Shown: piece after piece, positions 1 to 9,093 of the stretch
How positions within the stretch are numbered: the first letter of the stretch is position 1
Layout of the letters: the number at the start of each line of letters is the position of its first letter
Assembly (NCBI GenBank): GCA_001430745.1
Contig: KQ482050.1
Coordinates: 259,409 to 281,125, forward strand
Length of the DNA stretch: 21,717 nucleotides
Direction of reading: 5' to 3'
Source: Auxenochlorella pyrenoidosa
Taxonomy: Eukaryota > Chlorophyta > Trebouxiophyceae > Chlorellales > Chlorellaceae
Notes under the pieces: generated by a model
The model's database searches: none
What the model saw: the letters and a program-made list of their open reading frames with translations, nothing else
What the model was told of the DNA's origin: nothing
Made by a program: the position numbers and the translations under genes

Positions 1-2474
1 CACCACCCTTGCGGCCCGCAAGGTGCCAGCGACGCGCCCAGCATTCTGGTCGTTGCCTGGCCCCCACCACCCCGTGCCCGCGACCCTCCTGCCCGCGCCC
101 ACCGCGTCGCGTCCGTCAGCGGCAGCAGGCACACCAGCACGTCCACCTGGGAGGCAAACTCTTGCAGCTGATCCATCCCGCTGTAGCAGCGCAGCCCGGG
201 GCGGTGCTGGCGGGTGGTGCGCGACCAGGCAGACACAGGGTAGCCCAGCTTGAGCAGGGTGTCTGCAGTCGCACCGCCCATCACGCCTGCGCAGGGAGCA
301 GAGGAGCGCCGGCACGAGGGGGCGTTGAGCGTGGGGTGCCCGGCTCAGGCAGCCGGGCCGACGGCTGCACTCACCCACCATGCCAAGCTCGCCGCAAGGG
401 GGCCGGCTGCTGGTGCAGCGGCCCGCCCCGGCGCCACGCAGCCTTCGTGTTCCAAGCCGGGGGCGTGCAGCAGCATCCCACTGGCATGTAGCAGGGGAGG
501 GCCGGGGCCGAGGGGCCTGTCCTCAGCAAAGCATGCAGCAGGATCCCACTGGCATGTAGCAGGGGAGGGCAGGTCACAGTCTTACCCAGCCCCATGATGC
601 CCACACGAAGCTCCCCATTGTCCACATTCCTGAAGTCCTCGATGCCCTTGTCCCACCGCCGCTGCTGCTGTGCTGCCATATAGGCGTCGCACTTGCGCTG
701 CAGGGAAGGCAGGCAGGGTGGGGGGCCAGCGGGTAAGCGGAGCAGGCAGGCAGGCAAGCAGGGAGGGGGGCCCGCGGGTCGGCTTGGACTGAGCTGCGGC
801 CTTGCGCCTCGACCCGCAGCGTGGCGTGGCTGGTTTCGAGGCGGGCAGCAGGCACCGGGATGCTGGTGCAAAGCACAGCACAGGGCATGAGGCATGGCCA
901 GGTGTTCTGGCAGCCAGCTGGCAGCACCCACCTGGCAGTTGATGACGCCCCACAGCACCCAGGTTGCCATGCGCTCGCTCCTGCGCAGCAGGCGGTGGGG
1001 GACAACCAGTCGGGTTGATGCACAAGGGGCTCAAAATCAACTGCAGCAGGCGCTAGGCGGGCTGCTGGCACCACGGATCAACTCTGATATGGTCGATGCT
1101 ATGGTGACGCAGCTGATTGCCGGGCCGGCCGCCCGGCGCAGAAGCAGCAAGCAGGAGCGCTGCCCTGCATGAGGCAGCGCTCTGTGGCATGACAGCACGC
1201 TGCAACGTGCTGTGCCCCACATCAGATTACCGATGAGAGATACATAGCATCTTGTGAGGCGGTGTCTCTCGGCAGGATGCATGCTTTCTGCACACATGCT
1301 CTTGCATGGCGCACAAAACACCCTTGCATGCTACAACCAACAACCCAGCGCCTCACATCAGCGGGTCGATGACGCATACACTGCATGCATCTTGTGAGAT
1401 AAAGTGTGTGGCATTGTGCCTCACATCAGCGGGTCGATGACGCGCAGCAGCGGCACGTGGCGGGGCAGCGAGGGCTCGCCAACCATGTGGTCCACCCCCG
1501 CGCCCATGGACTGGATGCCTTTGAGGCTAGGGCACTGCGGAAGCGGGCGGGCAGGACTGAATGCCTTTGAGGCTGGGGCACTGCGGGCGGGCGGGCGGGC
1601 AGGCAGGACTGAATGCCTTCAAGGTTGGGGCGCTGTGGGAAGCGGGCAGGTAGGGCGGGTGCGCCGGCAGGGAGGCAGCTGCTGACTGCCGTGCACCAGG
1701 AGGTTCAGGCCTGCTCCCTCAGGCCGGATGGCTTGTGGGTTGCAGCGCACCAGGCCAGCAGTGCGGGTGCTTCATACCCTGCACGGCAGCCACCTCAACC
1801 TGGGCCAGTCGGACAGCAGCCACCATGGACTGACAGCGGGGGCGATGCCAAGCAAACAAAGGCGCTCAGGGGGAGGAGGGATGCACGGCCGCGAGGGGAG
1901 GAGGGCGCACCCGCTTGAGCAGCCCGGGGGCGGGGCTCCAGCAGATGGCAAACTCCACCCTGGAAAGGTCGGCGCCGGGGCCCTCTGTGTCCTCGGGGTA
2001 TGCCAGCACCCGCAGACCCGCCGCCCGCAGGTACTCCACCCACCGGTCCTTGCTGGGAAAGGCTGCAAGGGCGGGGTGGGCCAGCCAGGAACATGCTTGC
2101 AGCCAGGGCAGCGGGCGGCACGGCTGGTCACCCCGCGGGAATGCCACGCCCCAGCGTGCATTGCCGCAGGCCTAGAGCGCGAAACGAGGCCCCTGGGGCA
2201 CCCTGCCACGCTCACTTGTTGCCAGCAGCACCTCGCTGTGCGCAAGGGCAGGGTTGGCGAGGGGCGGCTGCCCCTGCTGCTGCTGCCGCTCGTTCGCGAG
2301 GGTGGCAGCTGCGGCACCTGCCGCCGCTGTCCGCCCTCCTGCAGCGACGGTCATGCGCTTTCTTCCTGCCGCTCCCGAGCTCCAATTGTGTGCTGCACCG
2401 GCGCAGCGCGGCGCTGAGGCCAGGCGGTGGGCGAAGGTCGCGGCTGGGAGGAGGCCTCTCAAGCAGCTGGACAT
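1..2474 (-). CDS. GhrA-like D-2-hydroxyacid dehydrogenase, 7 exons, 3' end outside window
   Basis: Probable NAD(P)H-dependent glyoxylate/hydroxypyruvate reductase. Exons (minus): 2474-2216, 2062-1911, 1534-1425, 980-932, 697-586, 286-103, 45-1. Junction phases 1, 0, 2, 0, 1, 2 are all consistent. The translation follows the E. coli GhrA fold in order: an N-terminal catalytic half-domain (KDRWVEYLRAAGLRVL; FAICWSP; KGIQSMGAGVDHM), the helix ERMATWVLWGVINCQ, then the Rossmann nucleotide site GLGVMG split by intron 5, followed by VSAWSRT. The Ser-Arg after strand 2 suggests NADP preference, as in GhrA. The catalytic Arg, Glu and His lie beyond base 1. The start at 2474 gives an Arg/Ser/Ala-rich leader (MSSCLRGLLPAATFAHRLAS), possibly an organelle transit peptide; Met at 2354 is an alternative. 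The last exon (45-1) is the least certain. Photorespiratory or glycolate metabolism is inferred from the family. Confidence 0.87.
475..570 (+). repeat. 28-nt direct repeat in dehydrogenase intron 5
   Basis: A 28-nt segment beginning ATCCCACTGGCATGTAGCAG occurs at 475-502 and again, apparently exact, at 543-570, an offset of 68. It lies just before the donor of exon 5, inside the intron between 585 and 287. Confidence 0.85.
1349..1445 (-). repeat. Duplicated end and donor of dehydrogenase exon 3
   Basis: The 3' end of exon 3 with its GTGAGG donor (plus strand CCTCACATCAGCGGGTCGAT) occurs at 1419 and again about 69 nt away, near 1350. The distal copy lacks the upstream exon and is read as an intronic duplicate. 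Confidence 0.75.
1515..1660 (-). repeat. Triplicated splice acceptor of dehydrogenase exon 3
   Basis: Three tandem copies of a unit of about 50 nt begin near 1515, 1560 and 1611. Each contains the reverse complement of the intron 2 acceptor plus the first codons of exon 3 (CCTCAAAGGCAT or close variants). Only the copy joined to the rest of exon 3 (acceptor at 1535) keeps the reading frame into GIQSMGAGVD. The others end in GC-rich spacer and are decoy acceptors. Confidence 0.8.
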
Positions 2475-3146
2475 TTGATGAGCAGAACAAATAAAGAATC
2501 TCAACTCTCGCCGCGCAGAACGGAAGGTCCAAGTGGTGAAGGCTGGCGGCACCTCGCCGCCAGCTGGTGTCGGCGAGGGCCTCGCGCCACGAACCCTCCC
2601 TGCTGCGTGTGGGGCTGTGACAATCGAGAGAACATCCACCACACCAACGCAACCCATCACAATGCAATGCAGCTTCTTGTTAGAGAGTCCAACCATCTGC
2701 CGATGCCGCAAACCGCAATCGCCCGTGATGGGTTGCTTGTGCATACAGTGCTGCCGTGGCCTCATGCAGCTGCGCCAGCCTGCCAGCAAGTACCGCCTTG
2801 AAAGGTCCCCGCTAGCTCAACGACTAATACACGATGCACTGAAAATGTGAGAAACCATAGAGCCGCACGCATGTGCACAAAAGGCGCAGGAGGCTAGAAC
2901 GCAAAGCTGTGCAACGGCTGTGGTTGGATTTCAGCAAATGTGGGCCAGGCCCATTGTGCCCTACGGCTGCGTGGAGGCTCGGTATAGGCGAGCATTGAAA
3001 CAGACAACTGGGATGTTGGCATACGGGTTCCCCTTCATCATCTGTGTCGCAGAACAGCATTCTTGCCAGCATCTTCTCTGTGCCTGTGATGCAGCTGCGG
3101 TCTACACGGAGCACCCTGAACCCTGATGCCCGTAGGGTGCGCTGGT
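2475..3146 (-). promoter_or_regulatory. Intergenic: dehydrogenase 5' flank and copy A 3' flank
   Basis: There is no gene here. The segment holds the 3' untranslated region of copy A and, nearer 2480-2800, the presumed promoter of the dehydrogenase. Much of it recurs behind copy B (8390-9093), and part recurs behind copy C (about 14146-14616), for example plus-strand CAATCGCCCGTGATGGGTTG at 2708, 8630 and 14153, and ACTAATACACGATGCACT near 2823, 8739 and 14266. A T-rich CTTTATTT lies on the minus strand near 2495, but I cannot assign a TATA box. Confidence 0.5.
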
Positions 3147-6100
3147 TCAGTGAGCCTGCAGGTGCAGTAGATGTGGGGCAGACATGGCATGAGGCTACGG
3201 ATTTTGGACAAGCCATGAGGCAAGGGGGAGCGACGCAACGCAGGGACATCAGCAGGCGTTCAGCATCTCAGCACGAGTTCAGCATTGAAAACGAGCCGAC
3301 CCCGCCCCAGGCTTGGAACACATCACATCCTGGCCACACGAATCGGGCGCCTACTATCAGCAATCCCCTCTGGATGCCCTCACCTTCAGGCATGCTTTCT
3401 CTGGGGCCTGGACACCGTGCTGCCGGCACACCAGAGTGGGGCAGCACTGCGCCGTGGTGGTGCAGGGCGCGCCCAGCTCGTTGCACTGCAGCAGCACGTC
3501 GGGGACAACAGCAGCATTTGGCCAAGCCCAGCGACTCTGCCAGGAGACAGCAGCTACAGCAAGAGCTTGGCTCAAGGCTGGCTGCCACATGAAACCGTGA
3601 TGCAGGGCCGCCAGGGCATCATCATGCCATGCCCAGGCTATGATAGCACTTGATAGCAGTCTGGCATGGGCGGCCCAAGCCTTCCACGCACCTGATGACA
3701 CGGCCCTTTGGGTCCATCACTCTTCTCAAACTGGCCCCGGCGGCGACCACAGCACCGAGGGTCCTTCTCAGAGGGCTCACACTCCTTGTGCGGCCCGTGG
3801 CACTGCAGGGGCGCATTCAAGCGCCAGTAGGCACACTTCAGCAGTGCCCGGGCTTGAGTGGGAGCGCTGAAGCAGGCCATTTGAAGAATCACACTCTCAC
3901 CTTCCGCGCACACGGCGATGGATGTGGCTTGTGCGGCGGACGGGGTGACCGGTGCGGGTGAGAGGGTGGCGAAGGGGACGGTGGCGGTGGCGGCGAGGGG
4001 GAGGGCGGTGGGGCAGGGCTACAGGGTGGGGGCAGAAGCCGTGCAATTGTCAGATGATATTTCCGATCAAGCCTTCTGAGCCTGGACAGGAGCAGGGATT
4101 GCAGCACACCTTAGTGAGCCACCCTGGCAGGTGGGAGGCTCAAACAGCATCCCAACTTGCAGTGCGTGTCTCCCCGCCCAGCCCTCACGAAGTGAGCCTG
4201 AACTTCTGGATGGTATTCAGCCTGAAATCCGCTGCGTACACCATCTCCACACCAGGGGTCGAGGGCGCTATTGATATGCCAGCTGCAAAGAAAAGCATGT
4301 ATAATCATCATGTTGTAGGTGGCTCAGTGGCAGTGCCTCGTGCTTGCCATATGGACATGCATGACGGCAGCATGAGGTCATGACGGCAGCATAAGCCCTC
4401 GCGGGCGTGCCAGTCAGTGATGTGTCGGGGCCAGCAGCTGTGATGTGGGCATTGCCTACTGCTGATAACGCTGCTGGCAGTCCTGCCGCATGCCCCTGCA
4501 GTTAACCTGCGGGCCGAGCTCCCGTTGCAGGCTGCATGACATGTTGGAGCGGCAAGCAGCGGCCACCAGACAACACATGTTACTCACTTGCTGCTTTGAA
4601 GGAGCCAAATGTGTACTGTGGCAGGCCGGTGGCGCTCAGCCGTTGGATGCGGGAGCCGTCGGAAACCTGGGGGCGAAAGACAGCGGGCGTGCTGAGCGCC
4701 GGGCCACAGGGGCAGGTGGTCAGCCTGGGCAGCGGTACTCACGAATGCACGAGCTTGTTACCTATAGAAGAACGTCGAGACCCAGCCAGTTCGGGGATGA
4801 ACCGTTGAGAGAAAAATACCATAGGCTGCTCCTAGCAGGGCTCTCACCAGCACGCCGCCGTCGGGAGCAAGCTTGATGAATTGCGCAGAGTTGAACTGCC
4901 CGGGCTCCTCTCCGCAAGAGCCAAACTGAGGGCGTACCAGGCAAGGGCAACAAGGGGTCATGATGGAGTGTGGGGCAGCCAAGGAATGCAGGCATGATGG
5001 ATGATGGCACCACTGCGTAGCAAGTTGCGCCCAGCTCGACCCGGTCGGTGCCGCTGTCTTCGGCGGCCACTCGAGCTCGGAAGCGGAGGCGGTGGGCACC
5101 AAGGCAGTTGGACAGCCTGCCATCGCCTCCCTGTCTACCAAAGGACACACCCACCTTGGCCAGGAACCTCCCATCGGCGCCGTCCAGGATCTGCACCCGG
5201 CAATTGCCTAGATCCGCCTGCCCAGGGGCACGGCAAGCAAAGCAGGCAGTTTGCAAGGCGGCAACCAACCCAACACATTGCATGCCAGAGGAGGGGCACA
5301 ACAATGCACGAGGGCCTGCTTTTGAGCGTGCTGATGAGGGCCAGCTTACGCAGCATTCTGTCTGCCGGCTCCCTGCACTGTTCAACCATACATCAGTCAG
5401 AGGCACCGTCTCTACCCTACGGTGTGACCCTGATGCAGACCTGCCCAGGCCCCAGCAGGTGCACTTGCCGTCGCAGTTGCTACTGCAGGGTATCCGGCAC
5501 TCACAGCGCCCTGGACACCCCGTGCCCCAGGCCCGCCCGCTCACCACATACACAGCTTCCTGCACGACTGAGCCGTTGATCAGGAGATTGGTACCGATGG
5601 CCACACCTTGGGGCGCCTGGAACTGCAGCAGGAGGAAAGCCAGGCAGAGCAGGAGAGTGCGCACCAGCAGGAGATGCACAGCTGGTTCACCTGGGGCCAG
5701 ATGCACCCGTTCAGATGGGATTTCCCAGGCAGAGCTTGGCAACGAGTCACCTGGCCGTCTCCGGTGCCCGCTGCCGCATTGTCGGCCGGCGATACCCATA
5801 TGAAGTTGCCTGCCAGGTCAAACTTTTGCACTCGATGCGAGGGGAGAAAGTCGGTCACTACGTAGCCGGTGGCGCTGACGGCGATGCCTGCCTGCGGCAA
5901 GGTCGTGGCATGGCGATGTGCCGCAGGTCGGGCTCGCTGCAGTTTTGCCAGCCGTGAGCGTGGCCCTGTGCGCCCCATGACCACCCTGTAAAGCTGCGCA
6001 AGCCTCTGACCAGGAAAGGAGCGCAAATGTGCGATGGCTCCCATGCCGCGGCACTGCTCACCATACTTTGGAACGTGCCTGGGGCCGTGCCCTCGGAGCC

Positions 6101-7389
6101 AAACGTGAACCGAGTGTTGCCCTCCAAGTCTGTGACCTGCACTCAGGCGGGCGGGTTGGAGTGCAACCCTGGACTGAACAACGTTTGCGGAGCGGCCGAG
6201 GCACGACCGAGATGCTGAACGGTGGGCAAACAACCTGGGGTCCAGCATCCATCCAGCATGTGGGCCACGGCTTTGGTGCGCTTTGATTGGCGCAGACATC
6301 GTGCGCGCTGCTTGTTTACTGCCATGCCACTGCACACACACCCAGCAGATGGGTGCAGATCCAGGCAGAAAAGCTGTCTGGCAGTGCAGAAGGCACAGGC
6401 AGCATGGGAGGTGCAGTGCTCTCAGTCACACCTTGACGCGACGGTTGCCGAGGTCCACAATGGCGAGGGTTGTGCCATCGGGGCCGAGCGCGATGTCAAT
6501 TGGCGTTGACCATTCATCTGGCCCTGCACAGGCAAGCACATCCAGCAGCACAACCCTTTGGATGGCTGCTGCTGCTGGTGGCACATGCGGGCTGAGCGGG
6601 CCTGCCCAACCCTGGCTCGTACAGGAAGCATCCAAGCTGCTGCAAAACTGAAGCCACCGCATGGCCCATCGCCCTGGCGCCTGATGCCCTCACCCGACCC
6701 CCGCGTTCCGTTGCCCCACACCGCCAGCACGGTGCCGTTGTCAGCCAGCTTCTGTATGCGGTTGTTGTATGCATCACAGACATACACAATGCCGCCGGGC
6801 ACTGCAAGGATCCCAAACAGCCCATTGAACTGCCCGGGCTCGGTGCCTGTGCCATTGCCAACAGTGAGCTCATACTGCATGGGGTGGGTGCGTGGGTGGT
6901 GCAACAGGGCTGTCAGGTACTGACCCAAGCAACCAGCAAGCGACTGTGCAGGGGTGTTCCATGTGTGCACTGCGCGAAGAGCGCTGTTTGCGCAGTTTGC
7001 GCTGTTCGCGCTAGCGGCCCTGCCGGGCAGCGCAGGTGCGTGCAGGGGCATGCGCCTGCGCCCTCGCCTGGTAGCCATCCGCCAGCAGCCCCCGCCCCGG
7101 CCGCGCATCTGGGACCCAGCTGTCAGCATCTTTAGGCGCGGCTGCAGCTGGAAAGTGGGATGGCATGGCCACCAGCATTGGGTCGGGACCCCGATATACA
7201 GCGGCCAGGGGGCAGGGTTTGCAGGCAGCTGGGCGCAAACCGTGAAGGCCAGCCAGCGCGTCCTGCGCATGGTGTGCCGATGCATTGACCAGCCAATTGG
7301 CAGCGCCGGCGGGAGCAACACGCACCCCGACAAGACACGAGAGAAACCAGTGCCAGCAGCAGCAGCCCCAGCATTGGCGGCGATGCCAT
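3147..7389 (-). CDS. Copy A: secreted NHL beta-propeller, Ser/Pro-rich, knottin-like protein
   Basis: Exons (minus): E1 7389-7326, E2 7147-7068, E3 6874-6694, E4 6523-6432, E5 6136-6062, E6 5891-5751, E7 5622-5545, E8 5217-5155, E9 4925-4848, E10 4666-4588, E11 4282-4189, E12 4018-3901, E14 3485-3384, E15 3155-3147. E1 encodes a signal peptide (MLGLLLLALVSLVSC); the start at 7389 is conserved in all three copies, and an extra in-frame ATG lies at 7410. E3-E11 form six NHL blades, with motifs VYVCDAYNNRIQKL, VDLGNRRVK, VTDFLPSHRVQKF, VYVADLGNCRVQIL, VSDGSRIQRL and VYAADFRLNTIQKF. N-glycosylation sequons include NGT and NGS. E12 is a Ser/Pro linker; E14 carries six cysteines. The protein is about 417 residues if the broken exon E13 is skipped. 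Probably extracellular or in the cell wall. The ligand is unknown. Confidence 0.84.
3384..3485 (-). other. Copy A knottin-like module (E14)
   Basis: Thirty-four codons with cysteine spacing C-x6-C-x5-CC-x4-C-x11-C, the arrangement of inhibitor cystine knots. Key residues are CNELGAPC, AQCC and PTLVC. The exon starts in phase 0 after CTGCTGCAG and ends in phase 0 at GTGAGG. The homologues are 9431-9330 (B), 15825-15712 (C) and 20970-20872 (D). Confidence 0.78.
3692..3866 (-). pseudogene. Copy A: frame-broken first cysteine module (E13)
   Basis: A cysteine-rich exon relic homologous to copy D 21351-21172. It keeps PLQC, the CC pair (DPRCCG) and the final PC, and ends at a good donor (CATCAG then GTGCGT). 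The phase-2 frame needed at the CTTCAG acceptor does not match the phase-0 exit of E12, and only 34 nt separate them, too short for a normal intron here. The fifth knottin cysteine (ARLWC in copy D) reads GRRRG. Skipping it joins E12 to E14 in frame. A 47-nt intron from an upstream GTGTGC donor would also restore phase, so loss is likely but not proven. Confidence 0.65.
3901..4018 (-). other. Copy A Ser/Pro-rich linker exon (E12)
   Basis: Forty codons, dominated by Ser-Pro and poly-Pro (SPAPPPSPSPPPPPSPSPPS), then His/Arg/Pro-rich and ending CARK. This resembles the hydroxyproline-rich rods of volvocine wall proteins such as pherophorins. It enters in phase 2 from E11 and exits in phase 0 at a GTGAGAG donor. 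The copy B equivalent (9958-9847) is two codons shorter. Confidence 0.75.
7068..7147 (-). other. Copy A exon 2 with GC donor
   Basis: E2 joins the signal peptide to the propeller and ends GYQ. Its donor reads CTACCAG then GCGAGGG, a GC-AG intron. Copy B (exon 13159-13080) has the same GC donor, whereas copy C (19206-19130) has CTACCAG then GTAAGGG. Joining at this point gives GYQ-YELT in the same phase in all three. Confidence 0.8.
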
Positions 7390-7545
7390 GCCGCTGGGGC
7401 GGCTCGTCATGGTGCCTGCAGGGGTGCCGGTACGACATGCAGGGTCCTTTGCCAGCCAGGTGTTTGCTGCGTACTGTGAGCATTTCAACCGCACACAAGC
7501 GCAGGCCAGTCCCCCACTCCACGCAGGACACGAGCCCCCAGAGTA

Positions 7546-7592
7546 CCACTGGACGCGCAGCTGTGCTGGCAGCTGGCACGAGCGAGTGGCTG
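7546..7592 (-). promoter_or_regulatory. Conserved 47-nt block upstream of copy A start
   Basis: A 47-nt stretch containing plus-strand CTGGCAGCTGGCACGAGCGA lies about 150 nt upstream of the signal-peptide exon. It is nearly unchanged at 13543-13589 (B) and 19724-19770 (C), while the sequence around it has diverged in C. It could be 5' leader, an unrecognised exon or a regulatory element. Confidence 0.55.
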
Positions 7593-7754
7593 TCGGGCGA
7601 CGGGGGGTCACCACCACTCACTGCCCGGCCTGCAGCGCAGGCCTTGATCCGTTCCTGCAAGCCACATAAAGTCTCTCCGCAGCGCCCGCAACTCACCTGC
7701 TCAGGGTGCCACTGCCAGAGCCTCTTGAAGGCGGGGAAAGCGAGGCCCTGTTAG

Positions 7755-7990
7755 GCGGCCCAGCGCGCACTCTGCGCTCTGCAGGCTGAAATTTGGACAG
7801 ATGTAAAGCTTCGTGAAGTAGAGGCATGCCTGATCAGACCAACCGAGCACCGAGGCTTGCATGCTGAGGTATCGTGCACGCTGAGAGCGGGAGGCGGCGT
7901 GCGCCGCTGGCACTGGCGACCAAACTGCAGATGGCTGCATTGATGAATATTCTCAAATGTGCCTCAGCTGGCCCCTGGATGACATTGTGT
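7755..7990 (-). promoter_or_regulatory. Copy A upstream region conserved with copy B
   Basis: Presumed promoter or leader. Long stretches match 13754-13990 of copy B, and parts match copy C near 19990-20070 (GCATGCTGRGGTATC). It contains GAATATTC at 7945-7952, repeated at 13945-13952, the two-unit form of a heat-shock-type element. A consensus donor, CAG then GTGAGT, lies at 7697/7696 and again at 13693/13692. The transcription start cannot be placed. Confidence 0.4.
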
Positions 7991-8089
7991 GCTTCAGACT
8001 GGCTGGCTCGATGCGTCCCCATACCAGCACAGAGCCCCACGATTGCCAGACAAAGGCAGTCATGCTATCCCATTGTTCAAGCCTGCGGC

Positions 8090-8280
8090 CGCCCGGGCTT
8101 GAGAATCCTTGCCCCAGCGCCGTGCGGCAGCGCACGTGCATTCCCAAACGGGTGTGCTGCTTCACCGCGCCTGCAGGCGCAGCGGATGTGTGGCAGGCAT
8201 GGCATGCTTGTTTGGGCTTGAAGTTTGTCTCAGAGAAGCAGAACTTACGACACAGGCATGAGGCAGAGGCAGCTGATGTG
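8090..8280 (-). pseudogene. Relic of an NHL-gene terminal exon between copies A and B
   Basis: The minus strand reads a degenerate version of the acceptor and last exon found in the array: CGCCTGCAG, then GCGCGGTGA at 8170-8162, preceded by the conserved ATGCCATGCCTGCC-type intron end. The stop in the third codon is kept. No matching knottin exon lies upstream on the minus strand. It looks like the residue of a further duplication at the A/B junction (8035-8280). Confidence 0.55.
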
Positions 8281-8281
8281 C

Positions 8282-8389
8282 TCACTCCATGACCGCACTC
8301 CGGCTCCAGCAGCGGCGCCCAGCGGGCGTTGAGGCCAGGCGTTGGTCGAAGGTTGCGGCTGGGAGGCGGCCTCTCAAGCAGCTGGACAT
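8282..8389 (-). pseudogene. Relic of the dehydrogenase 5' end behind copy B
   Basis: The minus-strand translation starts MSSCLRGRLPAATF and continues with LAST, clearly related to the leader of the dehydrogenase at 2474 (MSSCLRGLLPAATF). After about 35 codons it hits a stop with no later exons. The flank at 8390-8760 matches the dehydrogenase promoter region. This fixes one end of the duplicated unit inside the dehydrogenase first exon. Confidence 0.8.
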
Positions 8390-9093
8390 CTGATGAGTAG
8401 GAGAGAAAATGAAGGTTTTTTTCTTTCTTGCCGCGCAGAATGGAAGGCCAAGTGGTGAAGGCTGGCGGCACCTCGCCGTCAGCTGGTGTAGGCCCTGTGT
8501 CTTAAACCCCAACAGTACTGCGTGTGGGGCTTCCATTCTCGAGAGAAAATCCACCACACCGACACAACCCATTACAAATGCAATGTAGCTTCTTGTAAGA
8601 TGCCAACCATCTGCCAATGCCTCAGACCGCAATCGCCCGTGATGGGTTGCTTGTGCGCACAGTGCTGCCGCGGCCTCATGCGGCTGCGCCAGCCTGCCAG
8701 CAAGTACCGCCTTGACCGCTCCCCGCTAGCTCAACGACTAATACACGATGCACTGAGAATGTGAGAAACCATAGAGCTGCACGCATGTGCACAAAAGGCG
8801 CAGGAGAACGCAAAGCTGTGCAACGGCTGTGGTTGTACTTCAGCAGCTGTGGCCCAGGCCTGTGGTCCCCCAGGCCTGTGTGGAGGCTCGGTATAAGCAC
8901 ACCCGATGCGGCAGATCAGCGTGCGCCCGGTGCTCCAAGCATTGAAAAATACTACTGGGATGTTGGCATGCGGGTTCCCTTTCCTCATCTGTGCCGCAGA
9001 ACAGCATCCTTGCCAGCGTGTTCTCTGTGCCTGTGATGCCGCCGCGGTCTACACGGGGCACCCTGAGCCCTGATGCCCCTGGGGTGCGCTGGT
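8390..9093 (-). other. Copy B 3' flank with duplicated dehydrogenase promoter region
   Basis: No gene. This is a duplicate of 2475-3146 and contains the copy B 3' untranslated region. A TGTAA, the usual chlorophyte polyadenylation signal, occurs on the minus strand at 8576-8572, about 520 nt past the stop; copy A lacks it at the equivalent place. Confidence 0.45.

Larger units (their letters stand above)
2390..8035 (-). repeat. Tandem unit A
   Basis: First of the direct duplications. Matching anchors in B are offset by 5915 at GGCCTCTCAAGCAGCTGGAC, 5946 across the 3' exons and 5997 near the signal-peptide upstream region. The small drift reflects indels in introns. The unit carries the copy A gene with both flanks and reaches into the dehydrogenase first exon. 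Confidence 0.8.

Noticed and set aside
2475..2789. Upstream extension of the dehydrogenase first exon to 2789
   Set aside because: The frame is open, but this region is promoter-like and duplicated behind copy B, and the first sensible leader starts at 2474.
5430..5544. Cysteine-rich in-frame extension after copy A exon 7 (GTGCPGRCECRIPC)
   Set aside because: Copy B shifts frame and stops within it, and a GTGAGC donor precedes it with a matching phase-0 exon downstream. It is read as intron.
4762..5799. 345-codon open frame on the minus strand
   Set aside because: It runs through several exons and introns of copy A in mixed phase. Only short parts match NHL exons, and the copy B equivalent is broken.
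7655..7696. 42-nt leader intron upstream of copy A
   Set aside because: The donor CAG/GTGAGT is strong, but the nearest acceptor gives an intron far shorter than the others here, and copy C lacks the donor.
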